From NCBI GenBank assembly GCA_023248635.1, contig JAHFED010000022.1:19108-83107 (forward strand): 64,000 bases of DNA, read 5' to 3'. Of the stretch, positions 48,033 to 56,181 are shown in pieces. This DNA comes from Myxococcales bacterium. Lineage in GTDB: Bacteria > Myxococcota > UBA727 > VGSZ01. Position 1 is the first letter of the stretch. The number at the start of each line of letters is the position of its first letter. The notes beneath the pieces were generated by a model, which saw only the letters and a list, made by a program, of their open reading frames with translations, searched no databases and was not told where the DNA came from. The position numbers were made by a program, and so were the translations under genes.

Positions 48033-49075
48033 GCCGCCGATCGCCGCAGCACCATTTCTGGATGGGTCGACGACGGCCGCTCGATGAAGCCGAAGGGGGC
48101 GTACACGCGTTGGGCGTCGCGCGTGCGGAGGGTGACCCGCTCGGCACCGCGCACGGCCGGGTGGTCGAGGAGCAGACGCACCAGAGCGCTACCGACGCCG
48201 TGTCCGCGCCAGGTCTCGGCGACGACGACGTCGTAGAACGTGGCCCACTTGGCGTTGTCCGAGAGCGCCCGCGCGGTGCCGATGACGGTCCCGGCATCGT
48301 CGACGGCGGCGACCCAGGCGCTCGAGGCGGGCAGGGCCGTGGCGAGGGCCGCGGACGAGACGGTGGTGTTCCAATAGGCCGAGGCCAGGAGAGCGACGGC
48401 GCCGTCGACGTGACGGTGATCGCAAGCGCAGATCAGCGTGGCGCCGGGAGGAGCCGCGAGGAAGGCGGGCGTCGTCGTCGACGGATTCGCTGCGCGCACC
48501 AGCTGCACCGCGCGCGCATCACCGGCAGCTCCCCGTTGCCACAGGCGTTCGAGCAGGGCGCCGACTTCTTCGGCCTTTTTGTTTTGCGCGAGCTTGGCTT
48601 TCCCGTCGACGGCAGTGGGCACGACCCGCGCCACCAGCAGGCCCCGCACGGCCGCCGCGTACATCGGATCGTCGTGCGTGATCGGCCGGTGCAGCCCCTC
48701 GGGTTGGTAACGCCGCATGATCTCCTGCAGCACCCGAGCCTTGGTCTCGACGTCATCGACAGCCGTGACCACGCCGTGCACCTGGGCGCTGCGGTAGAGC
48801 GTCGTCGCGGGACACGCCCGCTCGGCGTCACTGAAGTAGCTCGGCACCTCGGCGATGACTTCTTCGGCGCACAGCACCACTGGCCGGCCCAGCAGGGTCG
48901 TTTTTTCGCCCGCCGGAGAAGCATGAAAGCACAAAGCACCGTCAACGACGACGACGTGTAGGGCGCGCAAAACCGGTGATCCTTCTTCGTCAACGCCGGC
49001 GAGATGCACAAAGGGCGCGCGGGCCAGCAAAGCCAGCGCTTCGTCGTCGGACATGCGGAACATCTCGCGTCTCAT
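48029..49075 (-). CDS. FMN-binding split-barrel protein fused to GNAT acetyltransferase
   Basis: The protein has 348 residues in two domains. Residues about 1-185 match the pyridoxamine 5'-phosphate oxidase-like split barrel of the NimA/Pyridox_ox_2 type (MSDDEALALLARAPFVHLA, LRALHVVVVDGALCFHASPAGEKTTLL, CPATTLYRSAQVHGVV). Residues about 205-345 form a GNAT acetyltransferase with the acetyl-CoA loop VAETWRGHGVGSALVRLLL (the R/Q-x-x-G-x-G/A signature) and a C-terminal RVYAPFGFIERPSSTHPEMVLR. The ATG at 49075 is the family start; longer frames run into the divergent promoter. It is divergent from a MocR gene (121 bp between starts), which probably regulates it. The substrate is unknown. Bacillus PaiA and PaiB are separate proteins of these two types, but homology is not claimed. 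Confidence 0.88.
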   Translation of the reverse strand: MRREMFRMSDDEALALLARAPFVHLAGVDEEGSPVLRALHVVVVDGALCFHASPAGEKTTLLGRPVVLCAEEVIAEVPSYFSDAERACPATTLYRSAQVHGVVTAVDDVETKARVLQEIMRRYQPEGLHRPITHDDPMYAAAVRGLLVARVVPTAVDGKAKLAQNKKAEEVGALLERLWQRGAAGDARAVQLVRAANPSTTTPAFLAAPPGATLICACDHRHVDGAVALLASAYWNTTVSSAALATALPASSAWVAAVDDAGTVIGTARALSDNAKWATFYDVVVAETWRGHGVGSALVRLLLDHPAVRGAERVTLRTRDAQRVYAPFGFIERPSSTHPEMVLRRSAA

Positions 49076-49117
49076 GGCCTCACCTCGATCGCCTTGGTTT
49101 CGGCAACTGTGTAGACG

Positions 49118-49165
49118 AACTGGCCTAGGTAGAAGGACCAGTTTCAAAATTTCTGCTAGACCAGT
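49118..49165. promoter_or_regulatory. candidate MocR operator in the divergent promoter region
   Basis: The sequence GACCAGT occurs twice as a direct repeat (49136-49142 and 49159-49165), spaced 23 bp, about two helical turns. An inverted repeat AACTGG (49118-49123) with CCAGTT (49138-49143) overlaps the first copy. The segment lies between the starts of the FMN/GNAT gene (49075) and the MocR gene (49197). MocR/PdxR-type regulators commonly bind paired direct repeats next to an inverted half-site in such positions. Confidence 0.5.
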
Positions 49166-49196
49166 CAGACCACGAGCAGACGAAAGCGAGGTCGGC

Positions 49197-50639
49197 ATGG
49201 CCTGGGAGATGCCGATCGTTGCCGACGACGACGGCGATGACGCCCCGGTCTTTGTGCGGATCGCGCGGGCCATCGCTGGCGATGTCGATCGTGGTCGACT
49301 GCGGCCCGGCGATGCCCTGCCTGGATCGCGGACCCTGGCGCGCGCTCTGGGCGTTCACCGCAACACGGTCTTGGCAGCCGTCGACGAGCTGGTGGCGCAG
49401 GGGGTGGTGCGCACCGAACCCGCCCGCCGCACCGTGGTGGCGCCGACGACGACGAAACCGATGAAGCGGCAGAGGCAGGTGCAGCAGGCCGGGTTCAGCG
49501 TGCCTCCGGTGCTGGCGCCCTGGCAGGGCCTCGTCGCCGGACCGCCGGGAACGCTGAGGCTGCAGAGCGGCGTGCCCGATCTGCGGCTCCTGCCCGTCGA
49601 TGAGATCGCTCGCGCTTGGCGCCGCGTCGTCACGCGTCACGGCACGCAACTGCTCGGCTACGCGTCCCCCGAGGGGCACGAGGGATTACGCACGGCCATC
49701 GCCCACATGCTGGCGTCGACGCGCGGCATTCCCTGCACGCTGCGCAACATTCTCGTCGTCAGGGGCTCGCAGATGGGCCTCGATCTGTGCGCTCGCACTT
49801 TGGTGCAACCCGATGACGTCGTCGCCGTCGAAGGGCTCGGCTATCCGCCCGGCTGGCGCGCAATGCTCTCGGCCGGCGCGCGCTTGTTGCCCCTCCCGGT
49901 GGACGCCGCTGGCTTCGACGTCGACGCGCTCGAGGCCGTGGTGCGCCACACGCGCGTCCGGGCGGTGCTCTTGACGCCCCACCGGCACTATCCGACCACG
50001 GTGTCGCTCTGCGCGCATCGACGACGACGACTCTTGGCTTTGTGTGCTCGTGAGCGCATCGCCCTCATCGAGGACGACTACGATCATGAGCTGAGCTACG
50101 AGCACAAACCACTGATGCCGATGAAGAGCGTCGACGGCGACGGCGTCGTCATCTACGTCGGTACCCTCAGCAAGATCGTGGCCCCCGGCCTGCGCCTCGG
50201 TTTCGTTTGTGCCCCCGTCGACGTCATTGCTGCCCTCGCCTCGCTGCGTGCTCACAGCGACCGCCAAGGAGACCTCGTGCTCGAGGCCGCCGTCGCCGAC
50301 CTCTTCGATGACGGCATGATTTTGCGCCACGCTCGTCGCTTGAAGCGCGCGGGTCAGGAGAGGCGCGACGCCTTCGTCGACGCGCTGCGCTCCCAATTGG
50401 GTGATCGCTTGTCCTTCGTGGTTCCGGGCGGCGGCATGGCGCTGTGGGCGCAGGTGCACGACGTCGACGTCGAGGCCTGGTGCGCCCGCTCCCTGGCTTG
50501 CGGTGTGTCCTTTGCGACTGCCCAGCGCTACGCCCTCGACGGCCGCGCGCGCCCCTTCGTGCGCCTCGGCTTCGCGGCCCTCAGCATCGACGAACTGCGC
50601 GAGGCCGCGCGAAGAATGAAATTGGCGTGGCGCGCATGA
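49197..50639 (+). CDS. MocR/PdxR-family transcriptional regulator (GntR HTH plus aminotransferase domain)
   Basis: This 480-residue regulator has an N-terminal GntR-type winged helix (about 17-85: FVRIARAIAGDVDRGRLRPGDALPGSRTLARALGVHRNTVLAAVDELVAQG) joined to a fold-type I aminotransferase domain. The PLP site is present: IEDDYDHELSYEH in the cofactor pocket and the lysine in VGTLSKIVAPGLRLGF. Members of the family sense PLP or related amines and often control vitamin B6 or polyamine genes. The ATG at 49197 fits the HTH start. It is divergent from the FMN/GNAT gene, with candidate operators between them. A six-unit hairpin array begins 18 bp after its stop. Confidence 0.94.
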   Translation: MAWEMPIVADDDGDDAPVFVRIARAIAGDVDRGRLRPGDALPGSRTLARALGVHRNTVLAAVDELVAQGVVRTEPARRTVVAPTTTKPMKRQRQVQQAGFSVPPVLAPWQGLVAGPPGTLRLQSGVPDLRLLPVDEIARAWRRVVTRHGTQLLGYASPEGHEGLRTAIAHMLASTRGIPCTLRNILVVRGSQMGLDLCARTLVQPDDVVAVEGLGYPPGWRAMLSAGARLLPLPVDAAGFDVDALEAVVRHTRVRAVLLTPHRHYPTTVSLCAHRRRRLLALCARERIALIEDDYDHELSYEHKPLMPMKSVDGDGVVIYVGTLSKIVAPGLRLGFVCAPVDVIAALASLRAHSDRQGDLVLEAAVADLFDDGMILRHARRLKRAGQERRDAFVDALRSQLGDRLSFVVPGGGMALWAQVHDVDVEAWCARSLACGVSFATAQRYALDGRARPFVRLGFAALSIDELREAARRMKLAWRA

Positions 50640-50657
50640 CGACGGGCGGCCCGAAGC

Positions 50658-50871
50658 TTCAAGACGCGCCAGCGTCTTGAACCATCAGAGCTTCAAGACG
50701 CGCAAGCGTCTTGAACCATCAGAACTTCAAGACGCGCCAGCGTCTTGAACCATCAGAACTTCAAGACGCGCCAGCGTCTTGAACCATGAGAACTTCAAGA
50801 CGCGCCAGCGTCTTGAACCATCAGAACTTCAAGACGCGCCAGCGTCTTGAACCATCAGAACTTCAAGACGC
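50658..50871. repeat. family-1 hairpin array, 6.3 copies of 34 bp
   Basis: Units start at 50658, 50692, 50726, 50760, 50794 and 50828, with a partial at 50862. Each is arm TTCAAGACGC, loop GCCA (GCAA in the second unit), arm GCGTCTTGAA and a 10 bp joiner such as CCATCAGAAC. The period is 34 bp here, one longer than in the other arrays. The array lies between the convergent MocR and adenosine-deaminase-like genes and overlaps the last codons of the latter. Confidence 0.96.
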
Positions 50872-51835
50872 ACAGCCCCGCCGCGGCATCCTTTTCGTCG
50901 AGCAGGCCGCTGGTCAGAGCGTTGCGCGTGAAGCTGGCGAGGGCCGCGGGCTGCAGCCCCGTGTGGGCGGCCACCTGCCCGTAGGTTTCGGCGATGTCGA
51001 CGCGAAAGAAGATCGGGTCGTCGGTGCCGAAGGCGGCCTTGAGTCCCGCGCGCAATGCAGGCCAGGCGGGATGCGCGGCGAGGGTCGGCACCACGCCGAC
51101 GAAGACGTGGGCCATGGGGCAGACGGTCACCAAGCGCTGTTCGCTCACCAGCCGCTTCACCACGACCGGGTCAGCCAGGGCGTCGGTGGCATGATCGAGG
51201 ATGTCGACGCGGAGGACGTCGAGAGCCGCGATGACGCCCTTGACGCCCTCGCCTTCGCCGCAGTGGGCGCGGGTCACCAGTCCTGCCGCCCTCGCCGCCT
51301 GGAACGCAGGAGCGTAGCTCGCGAGGTCGTCGAAGCCGGTGTCGCCCGCGATCCCGAAGCCGCGGACCAGACGGTGCGGCCGGGCCACCGCCTCGGCGAC
51401 GATGCGGCGGGCGATCTCGGGCCCGAAGAAGGCACCGGGGGCGCGAACAGCCGTGAGGCTGAGAGAGCCGAGGATGCCATGAGCGGCTCGTGCTTCGTCG
51501 ACTGCGGCACCGACGGCGTTGACCAAGTCGCCGTAGCGGATGCCGTTCATCCACCCGTGAGCGGGCGAGAGGATGAAGTCGACATAGATCGAGCCGAGGG
51601 CTGCGGCGCGGCTCAGGTAGTCCAGGGCGACGGCGCCGTAGTCGTCGGCCGTCTTGATGACCTGTCCGAGGAGCTCGTAGTCTTCGATGAAGGTGCCCAG
51701 GTCCCGCCAGGTGAAACCCTCGGGACCAAAACCAGCAGGCAGGGCGATGTCGCCGTGGGCAGCCAGCTGCACCAACAGCTCGGCAGAGATCGCAGCCTCG
51801 AGGTGCACATGCAGGTCAGCGAGGGGCGTCACCAC
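50855..51835 (-). CDS. adenosine-deaminase-family amidohydrolase with altered motifs
   Basis: This is a 326-residue metal-dependent TIM-barrel hydrolase of the adenosine/AMP deaminase family. The first metal motif is DLHVHLEA (His9, His11). The catalytic loop is HCGEGEG (His191, Glu194; normally HAGE). The next metal histidine is His215 in LDHATDAL, where most family members have GHG. The final Asp motif is GTDDPIFF (Asp272/Asp273; usually NSDDP). The changes suggest a relaxed or different nucleoside or amine substrate. The end (LCVLKF) and the stop TGA at 50857-50855 are encoded by the hairpin array. The gene follows rpiA on the same strand, and both follow the diiron oxygenase gene. Confidence 0.86.
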   Translation of the reverse strand: MVTPLADLHVHLEAAISAELLVQLAAHGDIALPAGFGPEGFTWRDLGTFIEDYELLGQVIKTADDYGAVALDYLSRAAALGSIYVDFILSPAHGWMNGIRYGDLVNAVGAAVDEARAAHGILGSLSLTAVRAPGAFFGPEIARRIVAEAVARPHRLVRGFGIAGDTGFDDLASYAPAFQAARAAGLVTRAHCGEGEGVKGVIAALDVLRVDILDHATDALADPVVVKRLVSEQRLVTVCPMAHVFVGVVPTLAAHPAWPALRAGLKAAFGTDDPIFFRVDIAETYGQVAAHTGLQPAALASFTRNALTSGLLDEKDAAAGLCVLKF

Positions 51836-51886
51836 GTTGCACAGCAGGTCGCTGGAGATGATAAATGCATCAAAAATGATCTCACA

Positions 51887-52603
51887 TCAGGATGGAAGTA
51901 CTTCTTTGATGTGACCATTGTTCGCCAGAAGAAGAGAGGTGGCCAGACCGCAGAAAATCCCATGCTCGATCAACCCAGGTATCCCGCTCAACAGCGTATC
52001 CAACGTCTTGCTGTCGAAGCTGGGATCGAAAGTCATTTCCAGCACCAGGTTCCCCGACGACGTCATGGCGGCGCCGTCTTTGGCGGGGTTGAGCCGCAGG
52101 GCTCCGCGTCCGCCCAAGGCCTCCAGCCGACGCAGCACCAGCCGCCACGCCCAGGGTTGCACCTCGACAGGGATGGGAAAGCGCTCCCCGATTCGATGAA
52201 CGAGCTTGGTGGCATCGGCCAAGACGACGAAGGCGGCGGCGGCCCGGGCCAGGATCTTCTCCCGCACGAGGTCGGCGCCGCGTCCCTTCAAGAGCGTCAA
52301 TCCAGCGCCGGAACCAATCAGTACTTCGTCGGCGCCATCGACGTACAAGTCCAGGTGAGTCGTGTGCTCGATTGATTGCTGCAACAGCCCAGCTTCTTGA
52401 GCTTTGATGGCGCTGATGATCGAGCTAGAAACCGTGGTTATTTTCAGGTTATGATCGCGACAGAGACGACCGAGCTCTTCGATAAAGAAATTGGCTGTCG
52501 AACCAGTGCCCAGACCGACGATCATGCCGTCTCTCACGCGGCCGGCGGCGTGGTGGGCGCTGAGCTGCTTGTCCGTCGACGTCGGCGGCGCTGCGGTGTT
52601 CAT
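51887..52603 (-). CDS. rpiA: ribose-5-phosphate isomerase A
   Basis: RpiA interconverts ribose-5-phosphate and ribulose-5-phosphate in the pentose phosphate pathway (238 aa). Conserved blocks are the phosphate loop VGLGTGSTANFFI, LDLYVDGADEV (catalytic Asp pair) and KGRGADLVREKILA with the catalytic lysine. Length is close to the usual 220-235. The start codon lies two bases beyond the diiron oxygenase stop, and the deaminase-like gene follows 51 bp later, so the three genes probably form one operon. Its 3' half uses less GC-rich codons than its neighbours. Confidence 0.95.
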   Translation of the reverse strand: MNTAAPPTSTDKQLSAHHAAGRVRDGMIVGLGTGSTANFFIEELGRLCRDHNLKITTVSSSIISAIKAQEAGLLQQSIEHTTHLDLYVDGADEVLIGSGAGLTLLKGRGADLVREKILARAAAAFVVLADATKLVHRIGERFPIPVEVQPWAWRLVLRRLEALGGRGALRLNPAKDGAAMTSSGNLVLEMTFDPSFDSKTLDTLLSGIPGLIEHGIFCGLATSLLLANNGHIKEVLPS

Positions 52604-52604
52604 G

Positions 52605-54086
52605 TCAGGGACCTGCGCGCTTCAGCGAGGGTCGGATCTTTGCGGCGGGCTTGCCTTCGAGGTTCACCGAGCCGCTCCAGGGCGTGTGGCCTGGACAGAG
52701 GATGCGGACCACGACCTTGCCGTTGCGATCGAGGCCGTCGACGCGCTGGGGACCGCGACCCCGCTCGACGCCGTTGACGAACACCGTCGCATCGACGGGC
52801 ACCTCGATGACCAGGCTGCCGTCGCCCTGGGGTTTGGGTAGGTCGGTGACGGAACCCGAGGGCGGTGAAGGGCGCGTCGTCGAAGGCTGTGATTTTAGGG
52901 CCGCCAACGGCCGGGCGAGGTCGGGGGGCTGCGGGGGTGGCGCGCGCATCGTCACTTCAGGCTCGGACGAAGGCAGCGGGCGGGGAGCCTTGACGCTGCT
53001 GCTGCGGGGACCCGGGCTCGGGGCGAGCTCGGCGTCGGAGGGGCGCGGGATGTCGATGGCCGTCTCTGAGATGCCGCTCTTGGCGATGGCGGTGGGGAGC
53101 AGCCGGGTGGCGTTGCGCGAAGACGAAGGCGACGTCGACGTCGACGGCACTGGTGACGAGGCTGCGATCTCGCCTTCATACAGGGCGGTGGCCTCTTTGA
53201 CGCGGGCCTGGCCCACCGGCGACAGCTGCCCCAGATAGGAAACAAACTGCGGGTTGGTCATTCCATAGATGAGAAATGTCTTGCGATAGGCGCGACGCTG
53301 CGATCGAATGATCGCCTGCACATCGATCTCTGAGAAAGCAACACCGCTGGCAGCTGCGAGGCTCTTGACGTCAAGCTGGGCCTGCTCCTCAAGCAGGCCA
53401 TCGAAAGCGGCCAGGATGCCAAGATAGTCGTCGAAGGCGCTCGTGATCGCCGCCGGTGTTGCTGCCCGGGCCAGCTTGTCGAGCTCGAGCGCGTCGACGC
53501 GTGCGTGCTGGGCTTCTTCCAAAAAGTGATTCTTGAGAAGACTGCAGAAGAAGGGATCTATTTCTGCGTTGTCGCGCACGCATTCGAGATAATGCTGCTG
53601 TGTAAACAGCTCGATATGGAGAATCACCATCATCACGCCCATGGGGCTCTTCGTCAGGATGAAGCTGGCGACAGTCTTCTTGTTCTCGAGCACGCCGCAG
53701 GAGTGACCGAAGTCGCGGTCGAAGGCCTGGCGGTAGCGGAGGAAGAGCTCCTGGTGCTTGGCCTCTTCCTCCGCCACTCGAACCAACGCGCGCACCGACC
53801 CGCGCTCGCTGAACATGTCGTCGTTGGCGCTGCGCACCATGGTGGCGAGGATGAACTCCTCGACGAAGGCGAAGAGGTTCAGGTAGGCATTGGCCGAGAT
53901 CTGGTTGAGCTTGAGCTTCTGGTAGTTCTTCAAGCACGCGATGCTCCAAGTCTGCGCGAGCCCCTCGGGTAGAAAGGTGCGCCCGAAGTCGAGGCGGGTG
54001 CCACGGGGCATGACGTCGTCAATCTTCCACGAGACTTTCTCGGAGTTGCGGACGCAGCCGGCGTAGTCGAAATCGAGCTGGAGCAT
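52605..54086 (-). CDS. AurF-like diiron oxygenase fused to a C-terminal PEGA domain
   Basis: The protein has 493 residues. Residues about 60-280 match the AurF/diiron oxygenase (ferritin-like) fold with the carboxylate and histidine ligands visible: FVEEF (Glu76/77), AEEEAKH (Glu108, His111), HIEL (Glu159) with His165, and HFLEEAQHARVD (Glu190/191, His194). Enzymes of this type oxygenate amines or other substrates. Residues about 300-420 are a Ser/Pro-rich linker. The C-terminal 70 residues (SLVIEVPVDATVFVNGVERGRGPQRVDGL) are a PEGA domain, a beta-sandwich normally found on envelope or kinase proteins. No signal peptide is seen. It leads the rpiA/deaminase operon. The fusion is unusual. Confidence 0.86.
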   Translation of the reverse strand: MLQLDFDYAGCVRNSEKVSWKIDDVMPRGTRLDFGRTFLPEGLAQTWSIACLKNYQKLKLNQISANAYLNLFAFVEEFILATMVRSANDDMFSERGSVRALVRVAEEEAKHQELFLRYRQAFDRDFGHSCGVLENKKTVASFILTKSPMGVMMVILHIELFTQQHYLECVRDNAEIDPFFCSLLKNHFLEEAQHARVDALELDKLARAATPAAITSAFDDYLGILAAFDGLLEEQAQLDVKSLAAASGVAFSEIDVQAIIRSQRRAYRKTFLIYGMTNPQFVSYLGQLSPVGQARVKEATALYEGEIAASSPVPSTSTSPSSSRNATRLLPTAIAKSGISETAIDIPRPSDAELAPSPGPRSSSVKAPRPLPSSEPEVTMRAPPPQPPDLARPLAALKSQPSTTRPSPPSGSVTDLPKPQGDGSLVIEVPVDATVFVNGVERGRGPQRVDGLDRNGKVVVRILCPGHTPWSGSVNLEGKPAAKIRPSLKRAGP

Positions 54087-54221
54087 GGAGTTCCTCTCCC
54101 GTCGCTGGACCCGAGGTCTACCGCTGCGGCGCCCCTCAACACCACCTGTCCGAGCGATCGAGCGGGTTGGCCTCTGGGTGCCCGCCCTCGTCCGTGTCGG
54201 CGAGAAGCCCCCCCTCTTGCT

Positions 54222-55253
54222 TCAGCGCGCCGCGCCCGCAGCCCACCAGGTGCGCAGCGCGGTGCCCAGCAAAGCAGCGAGGAGGTCGCATTTGCCGGGA
54301 TCGCTGTCCATCTCTGAGAAGGGCGTGAAGGAGCGCACCAACAGGTCGCGGCGCAGCTCCACCAAGAGGGTTTGACGAGGCCAGCGCGAGGCGAAGGTCC
54401 AGGCCAGGGTGCTGGGGTGCAAGGGATATTCGCCGCTCTCCTGGGTGGAGAGGCCAGCCGCAGCGAAGACCGCGCGCATCGTCTGCACCAGGGCGGCGTC
54501 GGCGAGGAGGGTGCCGTCGGGGGTGCGGGTGATGAAGTCCACCTCGGCGCGCAGGGGCCAGGTGGGCTCAACCTCGGGTCGGTAGGCCGCGCGCAAGGCA
54601 GCCACGATGTTTTCGTCGACGGCGACGTCGACGCTGCGGGGTGCATAGGAGTGGAGCATCAACGCGGTGCCGCCAGCGCCGCAGACTTGCTCGAAGGCGC
54701 GGGTCACGGCGGCGCGGTAGGCAGAGTAGCGCTGGTAGAGCAGGCGCAGGTCCGCGGGATCGGTCACGTAGCGGACCACACCCGGCGTCACGCCACCCGG
54801 CACAGAGACTGTGGGCAGTGCTTCGACATCGACGACGCGGTTGCAGTCGATGAAGGTGCGGGGGATCAACGAGCGGATCACCGCGACGCTGCGCTGGGGT
54901 TCGGCGCGGGTCACGTGGGCTGCGAGCAGGAGCGCGGCTTCGGGAGCGCCGACGTCGGTGTTGACGAAGAAGAAGTCGATGAGGCCTTCGGGAAAGGGTC
55001 CGCGGAGCTGGTCGCGCAGGGTCTGGAAGTGCTGGGCGCGGGTTGCCCCATGGGGCACTTCGATCAAGAGATCGGGGATGGAGGCTGCAGCGTCGTCGCC
55101 GCGCACGTGCGTGATCTCGCAAACCTCGGCGATGGCGCTCGGGAATTCATCGCCGCCAGGCGATGAACCTGTAGACGATTCACCGACACGCGAAGCGCTG
55201 TCGGTGAATTCCATTGCTGCGTCCTGCGGCCTGCGCGCTGATTCGTCGGACAT
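54222..55253 (-). CDS. N-formylglutamate amidohydrolase-like protein
   Basis: The protein has 343 residues. The segments PDLLIEVPHGATRAQHFQ, SLIPRTFIDCNRVVD, LMLHSYAPRSVD and LLVELRRDLLVRSF correspond to the conserved blocks of the N-formylglutamate amidohydrolase (FGase, HutG-like) family, which hydrolyses formyl-amide bonds and uses Zn. The start is uncertain: the ATG at 55253 gives an N-terminus whose residues 14-35 are encoded by two hairpin elements (55146-55209), and a GTG at 55106 would avoid them. No histidine-utilisation genes lie nearby, so the substrate is unclear. It is divergent from the LCCL gene (134 bp between starts). Confidence 0.78.
   Translation of the reverse strand: MSDESARRPQDAAMEFTDSASRVGESSTGSSPGGDEFPSAIAEVCEITHVRGDDAAASIPDLLIEVPHGATRAQHFQTLRDQLRGPFPEGLIDFFFVNTDVGAPEAALLLAAHVTRAEPQRSVAVIRSLIPRTFIDCNRVVDVEALPTVSVPGGVTPGVVRYVTDPADLRLLYQRYSAYRAAVTRAFEQVCGAGGTALMLHSYAPRSVDVAVDENIVAALRAAYRPEVEPTWPLRAEVDFITRTPDGTLLADAALVQTMRAVFAAAGLSTQESGEYPLHPSTLAWTFASRWPRQTLLVELRRDLLVRSFTPFSEMDSDPGKCDLLAALLGTALRTWWAAGAAR
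55146..55209. repeat. two hairpins inside the 5' end of the amidohydrolase frame
   Basis: Hairpin 1 has arms TTCATCGCC (55146-55154) and GGCGATGAA (55159-55167) with loop GCCA. Hairpin 2 has arms ATTCACCGACA (55178-55188) and TGTCGGTGAAT (55199-55209) around a GC-rich 10-base loop. The second is a close match to the arms at 56201-56232 (family 2). In the amidohydrolase frame they encode MEFTDSASRVGESS and the following residues. Confidence 0.85.
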
Positions 55254-55386
55254 GCGGCGCTGGTAGCAGTGCGCCTTGGCGATCGCGAGTGTCCCGGCCG
55301 GTACTTGCCCTTGCGCTGATGCCCCCAGCCAAGGGATGACGTCGCCGACGGCGGAGACGCTGCACCTTCCCCTCGCAGGAGACACG

Positions 55387-56124
55387 ATGACCATCATTGC
55401 CTCGACCCGCGCCCTCAACCCCTTGCTCGCGCTGGCCGCGCTCGCCCTCGGTGCTGCCTGCTCGAAGGCTCCGCCCTGCCCCGGCCGCTTCGAAGCCAAC
55501 ATCGCAGGTGAATGTTCCTGCGCCGGCGCTGACGGCGGCACGGTGTGGGGCAGCGGGATCTACACGACGGATTCCCCCATTTGCAAAGCGGCGGTTCACG
55601 CCGGCGCCATCCCCGCGGGTGGTGGCAACGTGGCACCCAAGGCAGCGGCTGGCTGTGCGGCCTACTCCGGCTCGACCGCCCATGGCGTGACGACGTCGAG
55701 TTGGGGCTCTTTCGGCGGTAGCTTCTTCTTCCCCGGTCACGGTGATGGCAAGTGCGCGGCCGTCGCCGCCGCGCCGCCCCCGCCGCCCCCGCCCGCGGCT
55801 GCCGTCGCTGGTGGTGCTTGTCCTGCGAACCTGGCGGGCTTCGCCAACGCCGCGACGGCCAACGAGTTCAGCTGCACCTGTGGCGCCGGCGCTGGTGGGT
55901 CGGTCTACGGCAGTGGCGTCTACACCGCCGACTCCTCCCTCTGTGCGGCGGCGGTGCATGCCGGGGCGGTTCCAGCAGCCGGTGGTCCGGTCAAGATCAA
56001 CAAGGCCGCCGGTTGCCCCAAGTACACCGGCACCACCGCCAACGGTGTGACGACGACGTCGTGGGGAACCTACGACGCCAGCTTCTTCTTCGTCGGCCAC
56101 GGCGACGGGAAATGCGCCGGCTGA
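55387..56124 (+). CDS. double LCCL-domain lipoprotein
   Basis: This is a 245-residue predicted lipoprotein with signal MTIIASTRALNPLLALAALALGAAC (lipobox Cys25). It contains two copies of an LCCL-type domain separated by a Pro/Ala linker (about 120-140). Each has Cys residues and the pattern VWGSGIYTTDSPICKAAVHAGAI..., AAGCAAY.GSTAHGVTTSSWGS... then FFFPGHGDGKC (first copy), and VYGSGVYTADSSLCAAAVHAGAV..., TTSWGTYDASFFFVGHGDGKC (second). LCCL domains are best known from animal extracellular matrix proteins and some bacterial lipoproteins; they probably mediate binding. The ATG at 55387 follows an AGGAGA ribosome-binding site. Function unknown. Confidence 0.86.
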   Translation: MTIIASTRALNPLLALAALALGAACSKAPPCPGRFEANIAGECSCAGADGGTVWGSGIYTTDSPICKAAVHAGAIPAGGGNVAPKAAAGCAAYSGSTAHGVTTSSWGSFGGSFFFPGHGDGKCAAVAAAPPPPPPPAAAVAGGACPANLAGFANAATANEFSCTCGAGAGGSVYGSGVYTADSSLCAAAVHAGAVPAAGGPVKINKAAGCPKYTGTTANGVTTTSWGTYDASFFFVGHGDGKCAG

Positions 56125-56181
56125 GGTACGACGACCTTCGCAGCGCACGCTGAGATGCGACCCTGCGAGCCATCGTGGCTG

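Noticed and set aside
50658..50871. Regular direct repeats that could be mistaken for a CRISPR array
   Set aside because: Everything including the joiner is repeated; there are no variable spacers, the period is only 34 bp and no cas genes are present.
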